DNA from: an uncultured Acidimicrobiales bacterium
GTDB taxonomy: Bacteria; Actinomycetota; Acidimicrobiia; Acidimicrobiales; SZUA-35
Length of the DNA: 64,000 nt
Assembly: GCA_937922785.1 (NCBI GenBank)
Contig: CALAJQ010000019.1
Span: 1 to 64,000 of the forward strand
Reading direction: 5' to 3'
Positions 21,528 through 29,306 of this stretch are shown piece by piece. Within the stretch, counting starts at the first letter, position 1, and every line of letters starts with the position of its first letter. The translations under genes were made by a program, and so were the position numbers. Under the pieces are notes generated by a model. It ran no database searches. It saw nothing but the letters and a program-made list of their open reading frames with translations, and was not told the DNA's origin.

Positions 21528-22946
21528 TTGACTGTTCCAAATGTTCTTGCCGATCGCTATTCCAGCAGTGAAATGCTGGATATTTTCGATTCTGAGAATC
21601 GGGTAAAGACAGAGCGACGATTTTGGATCGCTGTTCTAAAGGCTCAAACCGAAGCCGGATTACCCCTTGAAGACGGTGTAATCGCCGACTACGAGGCCGC
21701 GTTAGACAACGTCGACCTGGAATCTATTCGCCAACGAGAACTGATTACCCGTCATGACGTCAAAGCACGTTTGGATGAGTTTTGTGCCATAGCTGGTCAC
21801 GAGCATCTTCACAAAGGACTGACAAGCAGGGATGCAACAGAAAACGTCGAAGGGGTCCTGATTTGGCAGGCGCTCAATCTGACACATGGCCGGGCGGTCT
21901 CGGTCCTGGCCCGTCTAGGCGAACTTGCGGCCGAACACGCAAGCGTCGCAATTGTGGGTCGAACCCACAATGTGGCGGCTCAGCCGACGACGGTTGGCAA
22001 ACGGATGGCCCAGCTTGGTGAAGAGATGCTGGCGGCAATCGAAGGTCTTGAATCGCTCCTAGAGCGATTCACACTTCGAGGTATCAAGGGTCCGGTTGGG
22101 TCTCAGCAAGATCAACTGGACCTCCTGGGGTCACCGGAAGCAGTTCACCGGGTCGAAGAGAATGTGGCCGCCTACCTCGGGATTCCTAGGGTGCTTGGCG
22201 CCGTTGGCCAGGTCTACCCACGGTCGCTCGATTACGCGGTCGTAGCGTCACTGGTTCAATTGTCTGCAGCGCCAGCCAATCTTTCTCTTCTGGTTCGGCT
22301 GATGGCCGGGCACGATTTGGCCACTGAAGGCTTCGCCAAGGGTCAGGTGGGCTCATCGGCAATGCCGCACAAGATGAACACTCGCTCGTGCGAGCGGATC
22401 TCCGGGCTGGCAGTGATCCTGAAGGGTCATCTCACGATGGCTGCGGGACTATCTGGGGATCAGTGGAATGAGGGCGATGTGTCTTGTTCTGTGGTTCGTC
22501 GTGTTCTCTTCCCCGACGCATTTATGGCACTAGATGGATTGTTTGAAACAACCCACTCGGTTTTGAAGAGCTTTGGGGTGTTTGAAGAAGTGATCGACAA
22601 CGAGATCAATCGCTATCTCCCCTTCTTGGCGACGCCGACCCTCTTGATGCACGCAGTACGCAACGGGGCCGGTCGTGAGCAGGCTCACGAGCAGATCAAG
22701 ACATACGCCGTCAAAGCCGCCTTGGCTATGCGTGAAGGCAGAGGCGACGGCATGTTGCTGGTTGACATGTTGGCCTCGGATGCTGACTTCCCGGGCGAAG
22801 CTGAAGAGTTACGCGCCATGGTCAGTGACCCCAGCGCACTGCTAGGTCTGGTTGACGCCCAAGTCGCCCAGTTCATAAAGCGGGCCGAAGCCAAAGTCTC
22901 ATCTGTGGGAGAAGCTGCCAGCTACCGCGGCGCAGAAATCCTGTAG
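21528..22946 (+). CDS. purB: Adenylosuccinate lyase
   Basis: Cleaves SAICAR in IMP synthesis and adenylosuccinate in AMP synthesis. About 472 residues of the fumarase/aspartase superfamily. The signature GSSAMPHKMNTRSCE is intact, as are the catalytic-region motifs TSRDATENV and GRTHNVAAQPTT. The TTG at 21528 was chosen because a GGGAG ribosome site lies six bases upstream and it yields the usual N-terminus (TVPNVLADRY). A TTG four codons upstream is the alternative. Confidence 0.96.
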   Translation: MTVPNVLADRYSSSEMLDIFDSENRVKTERRFWIAVLKAQTEAGLPLEDGVIADYEAALDNVDLESIRQRELITRHDVKARLDEFCAIAGHEHLHKGLTSRDATENVEGVLIWQALNLTHGRAVSVLARLGELAAEHASVAIVGRTHNVAAQPTTVGKRMAQLGEEMLAAIEGLESLLERFTLRGIKGPVGSQQDQLDLLGSPEAVHRVEENVAAYLGIPRVLGAVGQVYPRSLDYAVVASLVQLSAAPANLSLLVRLMAGHDLATEGFAKGQVGSSAMPHKMNTRSCERISGLAVILKGHLTMAAGLSGDQWNEGDVSCSVVRRVLFPDAFMALDGLFETTHSVLKSFGVFEEVIDNEINRYLPFLATPTLLMHAVRNGAGREQAHEQIKTYAVKAALAMREGRGDGMLLVDMLASDADFPGEAEELRAMVSDPSALLGLVDAQVAQFIKRAEAKVSSVGEAASYRGAEIL

Positions 22947-22970
22947 AAAGAGATATGTAAGAAAAATTAG

Positions 22971-23043
22971 TGGTCGGGACCGGCGTCGATCCGGTGACCT
23001 ATCGCTTTTCAGGCGACCGCTCTGCCAACTGAGCTACCCGACC
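22971..23043 (-). tRNA. tRNA-Phe (anticodon GAA)
   Basis: The reverse complement has acceptor GGTCGGG/CCCGACC, discriminator A, a D-arm GCTCAGTTGGCAGAGC and an anticodon loop CTGAAAA giving GAA. The 3' CCA is not encoded. It is the last of three tRNAs on the minus strand. Confidence 0.94.
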
Positions 23044-23046
23044 AAT

Positions 23047-23064
23047 GAAACTCCGAAGAGTTTC
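23047..23064. other. Hairpin between tRNA-Asp and tRNA-Phe (a)
   Basis: GAAACTC-CGAA-GAGTTTC, a 7-bp stem ending 4 bp from the 5' end of tRNA-Phe. It shares the GAAAC/GTTTC arm with neighbouring hairpins and may be a processing or termination element. Confidence 0.55.
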
Positions 23065-23090
23065 TAGAGAAACCCTGTGTGCTCCCGGCA

Positions 23091-23116
23091 AGTTTCGGCC
23101 CCCAAGGGCCGAAACT
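23091..23116. terminator. 11-bp perfect hairpin between tRNA-Asp and tRNA-Phe (b)
   Basis: AGTTTCGGCCC and its exact reverse complement around a 4-base loop (CCAA). This is the strongest stem in the tRNA cluster. It lacks a U-run, so it may act as a terminator without U-tract or as an RNA-processing structure. Confidence 0.55.
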
Positions 23117-23120
23117 GCAA

Positions 23121-23137
23121 GAAACCCGAAGGGTTTC
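23121..23137. other. Hairpin at the 3' end of tRNA-Asp (c)
   Basis: GAAACCC-GAA-GGGTTTC sits two bases beyond the tRNA-Asp 3' end on the minus strand. A related imperfect hairpin (23334-23353) flanks tRNA-Glu. Confidence 0.55.
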
Positions 23138-23139
23138 AG

Positions 23140-23214
23140 CGGTCCTGACGAGATTTGAACTCGCGACCTCCGCCTTGACAGGGCGGCGTGCACTCCAGAC
23201 TGCACTACAGGACC
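23140..23214 (-). tRNA. tRNA-Asp (anticodon GTC)
   Basis: Acceptor GGTCCTG/CAGGACC, discriminator G as expected for Asp, anticodon stem CCGCC/GGCGG with loop CTGTCAA (anticodon GTC), and T-arm GCGAGTTCAAATCTCGT. The 3' CCA is not encoded. Confidence 0.95.
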
Positions 23215-23253
23215 AGTACTACTTGAAGCCAATACCGTACTCCAAGAACTACG

Positions 23254-23326
23254 TACCCCCAACGGGATTCGAACCCGTGTTCCTGCCGTGAAAGGGCAGT
23301 GTCCTAGGCCACTGAACGATGGGGGC
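23254..23326 (-). tRNA. tRNA-Glu (anticodon TTC)
   Basis: Starts GCCCCCATC and ends TGGGGGTA, with a G1-U72 pair as in other actinobacterial tRNA-Glu. The anticodon stem CTGCC/GGCAG closes loop CTTTCAC (anticodon TTC), and the T-arm is ACGGGTTCGAATCCCGT. Confidence 0.95.
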
Positions 23327-23396
23327 CAGCTTCGAAACCTCGAAAGGAGTTTCAGCGGTTGGTAAATGTACCACCAAAGACCCGAGATGCCGCTGA

Positions 23397-23894
23397 TTAA
23401 AAATCTGAGTTGTGCGCAGACATTAAGGCATCGACGATTTCAGACACTACGTAACCCAGAATTCGATACAGGTCCATCATGGGAGCGTTGGGGTCCTCTG
23501 GCGGTAGCTCCTCGTTGTCGTCCTCGCTGATTTCTAGCCGGGTGCCCAGCACCAGGCGAAGATCGTTGCATGTTCTCATCCAGGCGTTCAGTTCATCGAA
23601 CGTGAGAGTGTCTGAATGGGCTGACCTCATCATCAATTCAATTGATTCACGCCTGCCTTCGATCAATTCGTCTCGGGAGAAGATCTGAAATCCTGCGTCT
23701 TTCTCAGGATCGTCGGCGTATGCGGTGGGAAACAGTCTCTTCAGGTCGGGCGAGTCTGATCCGAGCCCTTCGCCAAGTTGGCCAGCAAAACCGACGATTG
23801 CGTCCTTTAGGTCCTGGTTGAAATCGAAACTGAAGGTGCCGTCATCTTGACGAACTACGGGCCGGCGGCGAAACCGATCAAAAAATCCGCTCAC
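23397..23894 (-). CDS. DUF2017-family protein
   Basis: A 165-residue soluble protein of the actinobacterial DUF2017 family, typically encoded next to clpS. The order basic N-terminus (FFDRFRRRP), helical core ([25 protein letters not shown]) and acidic loop before a C-terminal helix ([16 protein letters not shown]) is typical. Its GTG start overlaps the clpS stop (GTGA), so the two proteins are made together. A role in ClpS-linked proteolysis is suggested only by that neighbourhood. Confidence 0.85.
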   Translation of the reverse strand: MSGFFDRFRRRPVVRQDDGTFSFDFNQDLKDAIVGFAGQLGEGLGSDSPDLKRLFPTAYADDPEKDAGFQIFSRDELIEGRRESIELMMRSAHSDTLTFDELNAWMRTCNDLRLVLGTRLEISEDDNEELPPEDPNAPMMDLYRILGYVVSEIVDALMSAHNSDF

Positions 23895-24178
23895 TTATCT
23901 TGTTCCAATGTGGCCCAAAGCCCATGGGCGTGGAGTCGGTGCACGTCGCGTTCGGCTTCACTTCGGGTTCCGTTGGAAACAACAGCCCGGCCTTTTTCGT
24001 GCACGTCGAGCATCAGTTTGGTGGCTTCTTCGACGCTATATCCAAAGAGTTTTTGTAGCACGTAGGTGACATAGGGCATCAGATTGATCGGGTCGTTCCA
24101 GACCAGCACGATGTAGGGACGTTCTTCGGACACGTCGCTGTCGGTGAGTTCGACCTCAATGGGCGCAGTACTACTCAT
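23891..24178 (-). CDS. clpS: Clp protease adaptor ClpS
   Basis: N-end-rule adaptor that delivers substrates to ClpC/ClpA, 95 residues. The signature [16 protein letters not shown] with the downstream [17 protein letters not shown] region matches the family, including the acidic pocket residues (NDP). The ATG at 24178 overlaps the ctaA stop, and it is chosen over a start 20 codons upstream that would lie inside ctaA. The gene order ctaA-clpS-DUF2017 is one transcription unit. Confidence 0.95.
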   Translation of the reverse strand: MSSTAPIEVELTDSDVSEERPYIVLVWNDPINLMPYVTYVLQKLFGYSVEEATKLMLDVHEKGRAVVSNGTRSEAERDVHRLHAHGLWATLEQDK

Positions 24179-25041
24179 CGGTATCGGATCCACGGTGATC
24201 GGTAGAAAGCCAGGACGATCCAAACAACTCCACACCAAACCATAACTGACCCGACGACATGGGCCAGCACGAGCGAGGGTGGAACTCCGACCGCGTACTG
24301 CCAGTAGCCGATCCCACCCTGGATCACGATTAAGGCAAGAACGAGACGCAACCGAAACAGCCGTGGGTCATCGGCCGGCATGCTCCTATGAGCGGCAATC
24401 GCAAAGACCACGAACCCTGCAAGCAGCAGCCACACGGTCACACTGTGGATTCGAGCGATCGTTTGAATGTCGAAGTCAAGTCGGTCGGCTCGGCTATCAC
24501 CGCCGTTGGGGCCAGTTCCGGTAACCAAAGTTCCTGTGGTCAGCACTGCCGTGGCCCAGATTCCAAGTCCAACACTCGCCTTCCGGAGGATTAACGGAGC
24601 ATCCGCGGCACCGATGGGATTGGAGGTTCTTGACCACATCACAAGAAGAATCCAGATGAGGACCATCGACAACAAGAAATGTGACGTCACCGAGAAGGGA
24701 TTCAGATCGGTTCGAACAGTCACCGCTCCAAGCAGGATTTGTCCAACCGTGCCAGCTAGGACGCCCCATGCCCAAGGCCGCAAACTCTTCCACTGTGACT
24801 GGAGGCGATACGTCGCCCAGACCAACAAGATTGCAACAAGACCAATAAGACCGCTGTAAAGGCGGTTTCCAAACTCGATCCAAGTGTGAAAGGCCCACGC
24901 TGGGATCAGCTCGTCGCTCGAGCACTTGGGCCAATCTTCACAACCGAGGCCCGAATCAGTCAGTCGGACCAATGCACCGGTGAAGACAATGGTCGTGAAG
25001 GCAAAAATCGAGGCAGCGAGCACCTTGCGATATTGACTCAT
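24175..25041 (-). CDS. ctaA: Heme A synthase (COX15/CtaA)
   Basis: Oxidises heme O to heme A for cytochrome oxidase. About 288 residues and eight transmembrane helices. The extracytoplasmic cysteine pair is Cys34 and Cys40 ([10 protein letters not shown]). The first helix-2 motif reads EFGNR (56-60) where Bacillus CtaA has ExxHR, so the His ligand of that motif is Asn here; later His residues ([22 protein letters not shown]) are present. ctaB lies divergently 48 bp away. The start is uncertain among ATG codons at 25041 and 25047 and a GTG at 25074. Confidence 0.92.
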   Translation of the reverse strand: MSQYRKVLAASIFAFTTIVFTGALVRLTDSGLGCEDWPKCSSDELIPAWAFHTWIEFGNRLYSGLIGLVAILLVWATYRLQSQWKSLRPWAWGVLAGTVGQILLGAVTVRTDLNPFSVTSHFLLSMVLIWILLVMWSRTSNPIGAADAPLILRKASVGLGIWATAVLTTGTLVTGTGPNGGDSRADRLDFDIQTIARIHSVTVWLLLAGFVVFAIAAHRSMPADDPRLFRLRLVLALIVIQGGIGYWQYAVGVPPSLVLAHVVGSVMVWCGVVWIVLAFYRSPWIRYR

Positions 25042-25089
25042 CCTCATTCTGATGAGCGTAGAGCGGGCGATCACCTTTAGGCTGATTGG

Positions 25090-25995
25090 GTGACTACCGC
25101 TGTTGCCACGCGATCTCGCGTCTGGGCTTTCGTCGCTTTAACCAAGCCGCGGATAATTGAACTTCTGTTAGTGAGCACTGTGCCCACTATGTTTTTGGCT
25201 CAACAGGGCCTTCCTTCGGTGTCTCTGATGGTGCTGACTGTGATCGGTGGCACCTTGTCTGCAGGCGGTGCAAACGCCTTCAACATGTACATCGATCGAG
25301 ACATCGACGCAGTCATGAACCGAACTAAGGGTCGGCCCCTGGTTACGGGCGAGGTCGAGCCGAATGAGGCACTGATGTTTGCTGCCGCTATCGAAGCGGT
25401 TTCGTTCGTTTGGCTTTGGCAGTTTGTGAATCTGCTTTCGGCGATTTTGGCAGTCGGTGCTTGTGCCTTTTATGTATTCATCTACACAATGTGGCTCAAG
25501 CGGACTTCAACTCAGAACATCGTAATTGGCGGAGCTGCTGGAGCTGCTCCGGTCTTGATTGGCTGGTCCGCGGTCACAAACAGCATCTCGGTAGAAGCGG
25601 TGCTGTTGTTCGCAGTGGTCTTCTTCTGGACCCCACCCCATTTCTGGGCCTTGGCCATTCGATACCAAGAAGACTACGCAGCTGCCAACGTTCCAATGAT
25701 GCCAGTGGTCGAAGGCCACCAGAAGACAGCCATGCAGATGTTGGTCTATTCGGTGATTGTCTGGATTATCACCTTGGTTCTTTGGCCAATCAGCAATTTG
25801 GGGTTCATATATCTGGGCACTGCAATTGTCGTTGGCGCATTGTTCACTGGTGGAGCGGTTCAGATCCTTCGCGAGACTGACCCCGAGCGTCAGTCAAAGC
25901 TCGGTATTCGTTACTTCGGATTCTCTATTACCCATCTGACACTGCTGTTTGCTGCAGTGGCAGTTGACCAGCTGGTTGGCTGGGGCGTCGGGTGA
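25090..25995 (+). CDS. ctaB: Protoheme IX farnesyltransferase (heme O synthase)
   Basis: Adds the farnesyl group to heme B, giving heme O, the substrate of CtaA. A UbiA-family membrane enzyme of 301 residues with about nine helices. It has the prenyl-diphosphate motif NMYIDRDIDAVMNRTKGRP and the second conserved loop YTMWLKRTSTQNIVIGGAAGA followed by WTPPHFWALAI. The start is GTG. Divergent from ctaA and followed by the oxidase genes. Confidence 0.96.
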   Translation: MTTAVATRSRVWAFVALTKPRIIELLLVSTVPTMFLAQQGLPSVSLMVLTVIGGTLSAGGANAFNMYIDRDIDAVMNRTKGRPLVTGEVEPNEALMFAAAIEAVSFVWLWQFVNLLSAILAVGACAFYVFIYTMWLKRTSTQNIVIGGAAGAAPVLIGWSAVTNSISVEAVLLFAVVFFWTPPHFWALAIRYQEDYAAANVPMMPVVEGHQKTAMQMLVYSVIVWIITLVLWPISNLGFIYLGTAIVVGALFTGGAVQILRETDPERQSKLGIRYFGFSITHLTLLFAAVAVDQLVGWGVG

Positions 25996-26114
25996 TGTTG
26001 GAAGATCTGAAGATGAGTCTCGAAATTGCGCCGCTGCCCGGTTACAGTAACGGCCGCAGAGACGCGCCCGTCCACGCCCTGTAACGCATTGCCCGCAGCG
26101 AGGTTCCCCGATCA

Positions 26115-27809
26115 ATGGCACAGAACGAAATGACCCCAACCGACGCACCGTCTGATCAGTCTGTCCTAGAGCGGATTTTGGGCACGTCTGACCACAAGAC
26201 CATTGGTCGTATGTGGATGCTGGCCGGCGCTGCGGTTCTGGCTGCTGGCATGGCAGTTTCGCTGGTGGCAGCCATCGAGCAGATTTCACTAGCCTCGTTC
26301 TCGATCGCCGCTGACGGCGATGAGCTTGTTCAAATCTGGTCTTCCGGCCGAACATTTACGCTAATCGGTGGAGTTGTTGCCCTACTGGTTGGTTTGGCCA
26401 CCTATTTGGTGCCATTGCAGGTCGGTTCGTCGGCAATCGCATTCGGTCGTGGAGCAAACGCTGCCTTCTGGATTTGGTTCATCTCGGTAGATCTCCTCGT
26501 AGTCAGCTACCTCTTGAACGGTGGCCCTGGCGGCGGACGCCGCGACTTTGTTGCTTTGTGGGCGTTAAGCCTTGGTGGTGCGTTGATCGGAATCATGTGG
26601 GCGCTCATTTGTGTGGCCACAACTGTTCTTGCTGCTCGGGCACCGGGCATGACGCTCGAACGAGCACCGATATCTGCCTGGGCCTTTGGGGTCTGGGCTC
26701 TGCTTGGCCTAGTTTCTCTGCCCATTTTGCTGGGTCAGCTTGTTCTTTCTTATATCGATGTTCGCTACGAGTACCTGAGTAGCTACACGCGTTTGGCCTC
26801 GGCCATCGATTCAATATCGCTGGCCCCGGCCATCTACTGGCTAGCAATTCCGGCAATGGGAATCGCCGCTGAAGTTGTTGGCGTTCACTCAGGCCAGCCG
26901 ATCCGATTCCACAAGTCGGTCATGGCTGGAATCGGCGCACTTTCGATCATGGCCTTCGGTGGAGACTTCCTAGGTTTTGCTGGAATAGCCCGCACGTTTG
27001 ATGCAGAAACAGAACTTGGCTTCAAGGCCATTGCGTTTGACAATGGCCTTCTTGTTGTTGCCCTGTTTGGTGCCCTTTTGCCGTTGCTTGTGATCATGGG
27101 CCTCATCTCTGACAGTCTTCGATCAGGGCGAGCATCGATGAACCCGTCAATGCTGGGCGCACTTGGCGGAGGGGCCTTGGTGCTTTTGGGAGCAATCGCC
27201 GCATTGCTGGGCACCATCGAGCCAATCGTTGGATTCTTTGCCGACCTGGCGAACCGCACCCCTGATGTGCCCGACTTCCTCCAGCTGAACGGAACTAGCT
27301 TCAACGCTGGGGTCACCGCCCTTGTTATTGGTGGAGCTGTTCTTGCATCTATCGGGGCCGCTCATCACTGGGCCCACAAGATTTGGGGCCGCTACCTCAC
27401 CGACGGTCTTGGCAACTTGTCGATCACGGCGGTCCTGCTTGGTTCTCTAGCCACTGCTATTGGAAACATTGGCGCCGGGACCCGATCTCAACCAGCTCTT
27501 CCACAAATCGACTCCTCCCCGCTGTCTGGCGTGGAACTCTTCAACGCAATCACTGCATTGGGCGTTGCCCTGGCTCTGTTGGGTGTAGCTATCTTTGCCC
27601 TCGACCTACTTAAGACCGCCACTTCCAAGCGTGATGACACTGAGCGCTGGTCCGGTCACACCCTGGAATGGTCAACCGATTCTCCACCGCCGCTCGCAAA
27701 CTTCGCCGTTGCGCCTTCTGTGGGCTCCGCTTTCCCGCTACTAGACCTGGCCGGTGACGAATCAGATGACGGTGAATCGGCTGACGCACGAGAAGAGGTT
27801 GACGCATGA
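26115..27809 (+). CDS. CtaD paralogue lacking all heme and copper ligands
   Basis: A 564-residue polytopic protein aligning to cytochrome oxidase subunit I. It keeps TSDHKTIGRMW near the N-terminus, RAPGMTLERAPISAWAF (176-192) and TLEWSTDSPPPLANF, matching VDHKKIGIMY, RAPGMTWMRMPVFVWM and TLEWSIQSPTPEHNF in the CtaD encoded 3 kb downstream. At the ligand positions the His of FTMHG is Ile84, the CuB His of FGHPEVY is Ala238 (its Tyr is kept as Tyr242), the HH pair aligns to Gly-Phe near 288, and HFH is V401-T402-A403. No metal centre can form by the usual scheme. The reading frame is intact and overlaps the next gene by 4 bp. Function unknown; a scaffold or assembly role is inference. Confidence 0.8.
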   Translation: MAQNEMTPTDAPSDQSVLERILGTSDHKTIGRMWMLAGAAVLAAGMAVSLVAAIEQISLASFSIAADGDELVQIWSSGRTFTLIGGVVALLVGLATYLVPLQVGSSAIAFGRGANAAFWIWFISVDLLVVSYLLNGGPGGGRRDFVALWALSLGGALIGIMWALICVATTVLAARAPGMTLERAPISAWAFGVWALLGLVSLPILLGQLVLSYIDVRYEYLSSYTRLASAIDSISLAPAIYWLAIPAMGIAAEVVGVHSGQPIRFHKSVMAGIGALSIMAFGGDFLGFAGIARTFDAETELGFKAIAFDNGLLVVALFGALLPLLVIMGLISDSLRSGRASMNPSMLGALGGGALVLLGAIAALLGTIEPIVGFFADLANRTPDVPDFLQLNGTSFNAGVTALVIGGAVLASIGAAHHWAHKIWGRYLTDGLGNLSITAVLLGSLATAIGNIGAGTRSQPALPQIDSSPLSGVELFNAITALGVALALLGVAIFALDLLKTATSKRDDTERWSGHTLEWSTDSPPPLANFAVAPSVGSAFPLLDLAGDESDDGESADAREEVDA

Positions 27810-28447
27810 CCGATGTCTCCACTTTTGATCCAATTCCACTAGACGTCCGGCCAGCGGAACCCGCTCGGCCACGACTTCTTGTAACTGCCACTGCGTTGGC
27901 GTCGGTGGCAACCATCATGATGTTTGCCGGGTTGCTAGGTGCCTACATCAGCCAACGGGCAGACGTCATCGCTACTGGCGAAACTTGGCTACCAGGCGGG
28001 GTTGTGATTCCGCTCACCCAGCCAAACATGATGATGATCACGATGGTTTTCTCAGTTGCCATCATGACCTGGGCGCTTTCTTCGATCCGTAACGACGATC
28101 GCCCAAACACCTACATCGCGCTTGGTCTTTGTGTGATCTTCGGGGTTGCCTACATTAGCCAGACTGCGTTCTTGCTGAACCTTATGGAAATGCCTCTGTC
28201 AGTCGATTTCGCCGCTGGCGACACCATCGACGCCTGGCAGCGAGCGCCTCTCTTCTACTCGATCATTGGGGGCCATGTCATTATGGTCATCGCCGCCATG
28301 ATCTATCTCGTTGTAATGGGTTTCCGCACGTTAGGCGGCCAATACAACGCAAAAGATGTTGAGGGCCTCTACGCAGCGGCTCTGTTCTGGTACGTGACCG
28401 TCGGTGTGTATCTCGTAATTTGGTACACCATCTACATCACCAAGTAG
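27806..28447 (+). CDS. CtaE-like (cytochrome oxidase subunit III superfamily) membrane protein
   Basis: A 213-residue protein with five to six transmembrane helices. Features shared with heme-copper oxidase subunit III include MMFAGLLGAYISQRA at the first helix and the final ALFWYVTVGVYLVIWYTIYI, which parallels the WHFVDVVWVLIFTIVYL end of the true CtaE near 33 kb. The ATG overlaps the stop of the ligand-less CtaD paralogue (ATGA). The pair therefore looks like a subunit I-III duplication that diverged together. Confidence 0.78.
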   Translation: MTDVSTFDPIPLDVRPAEPARPRLLVTATALASVATIMMFAGLLGAYISQRADVIATGETWLPGGVVIPLTQPNMMMITMVFSVAIMTWALSSIRNDDRPNTYIALGLCVIFGVAYISQTAFLLNLMEMPLSVDFAAGDTIDAWQRAPLFYSIIGGHVIMVIAAMIYLVVMGFRTLGGQYNAKDVEGLYAAALFWYVTVGVYLVIWYTIYITK

Positions 28448-28453
28448 GTCGAA

Positions 28454-29248
28454 ATGTTTCCTTGGGGTTCAAAATATTTGCTAGCCGCCTCTGGCGCTTC
28501 CTGGCTTGCCGCCATGGCCTATGGGCTTGTTACCGGCGGAGGCCTAGTTGGCGTCCTCTCGTTTGGGTACAAAGGCGGCGTTGGCGAGCACTTCGGTTAC
28601 GCCATCTTGATGTTCCTGATGGTCTCGACCTTCATGCTGGCCATGGTTCTGTTCTTCACCCGAGATGGTGATGCTGAGGCAATGGCTGCCCTTGTTGGCG
28701 CCGAATCAGCGCCACAAGTTAGCCCTGCTACCGGACCTGCCTATTGGGGTCCAATCGCAGCTTTTGGAGCTGCGGCAATGATGCTGGGCTTGGCGGTGTC
28801 GATCATCTTCTTCTACCTGGGCCTGGCAACGTTCTTTGTAATCCTGATCCTCTGGACAGTTGAGACCTGGGCCGACCGAGTAACCGCCGACACCGACGTG
28901 AACCGCGTCATCCGAAACCGAACCCTCGGCCCAATCGAAGTACCGATGATCGCAACTATCGGCATCGCCGCTGTAGTTATCGCCATGTCTCGTATGTTTC
29001 TGGCAACCTCACACACCGGCGCCGTAGTCATCGGATCGATCTTTACGGTTCTGATCTTCGGTGGCGCTGTGGCGCTAAGCCGTACAGATGTCTCAAGAAA
29101 GACCTGGACTGCAGTAATGGCCATTGGCGCAGTGTTGGTACTGGGCGGCGGTGTGGTCGGAGCAGCCATGGGCGAGCGGGAGATACATCACTCCGAGCAT
29201 CACGGCGACGACCACGGCGAAGATCACAGTGAAGACGAGGGCGAATAG
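28454..29248 (+). CDS. Membrane protein with acidic, His-rich tail
   Basis: A 264-residue protein with about six transmembrane helices and no recognised family. The C-terminus, after the last helix, is a charged tail rich in His, Asp and Glu (HHSEHHGDDHGEDHSEDE), a typical metal-binding composition. It starts 6 bp after the CtaE-like gene and ends 58 bp before ctaC, so it is probably the third member of the paralogue operon. Copper handling for the oxidase is possible but unproven. Confidence 0.7.
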   Translation: MFPWGSKYLLAASGASWLAAMAYGLVTGGGLVGVLSFGYKGGVGEHFGYAILMFLMVSTFMLAMVLFFTRDGDAEAMAALVGAESAPQVSPATGPAYWGPIAAFGAAAMMLGLAVSIIFFYLGLATFFVILILWTVETWADRVTADTDVNRVIRNRTLGPIEVPMIATIGIAAVVIAMSRMFLATSHTGAVVIGSIFTVLIFGGAVALSRTDVSRKTWTAVMAIGAVLVLGGGVVGAAMGEREIHHSEHHGDDHGEDHSEDEGE

Positions 29249-29306
29249 TGAACATTGCCACTTGGTTTCCCATGTCCGGCCCCGCTTTGAGAGGCTTGAA
29301 GTTCAT

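Noticed and set aside
26041-26051. GTTAC-A-GTAAC palindrome upstream of the CtaD paralogue
   Set aside because: Eleven bases is too short to separate from chance, with no supporting promoter context.
26115-27809. Reading the CtaD paralogue as a pseudogene
   Set aside because: The frame is uninterrupted over 564 codons, coupled to the next gene, and keeps structural motifs.
29124-29306. Extension of ctaC upstream to 29124
   Set aside because: It lies inside the preceding membrane-protein gene and would bury the lipoprotein signal peptide.
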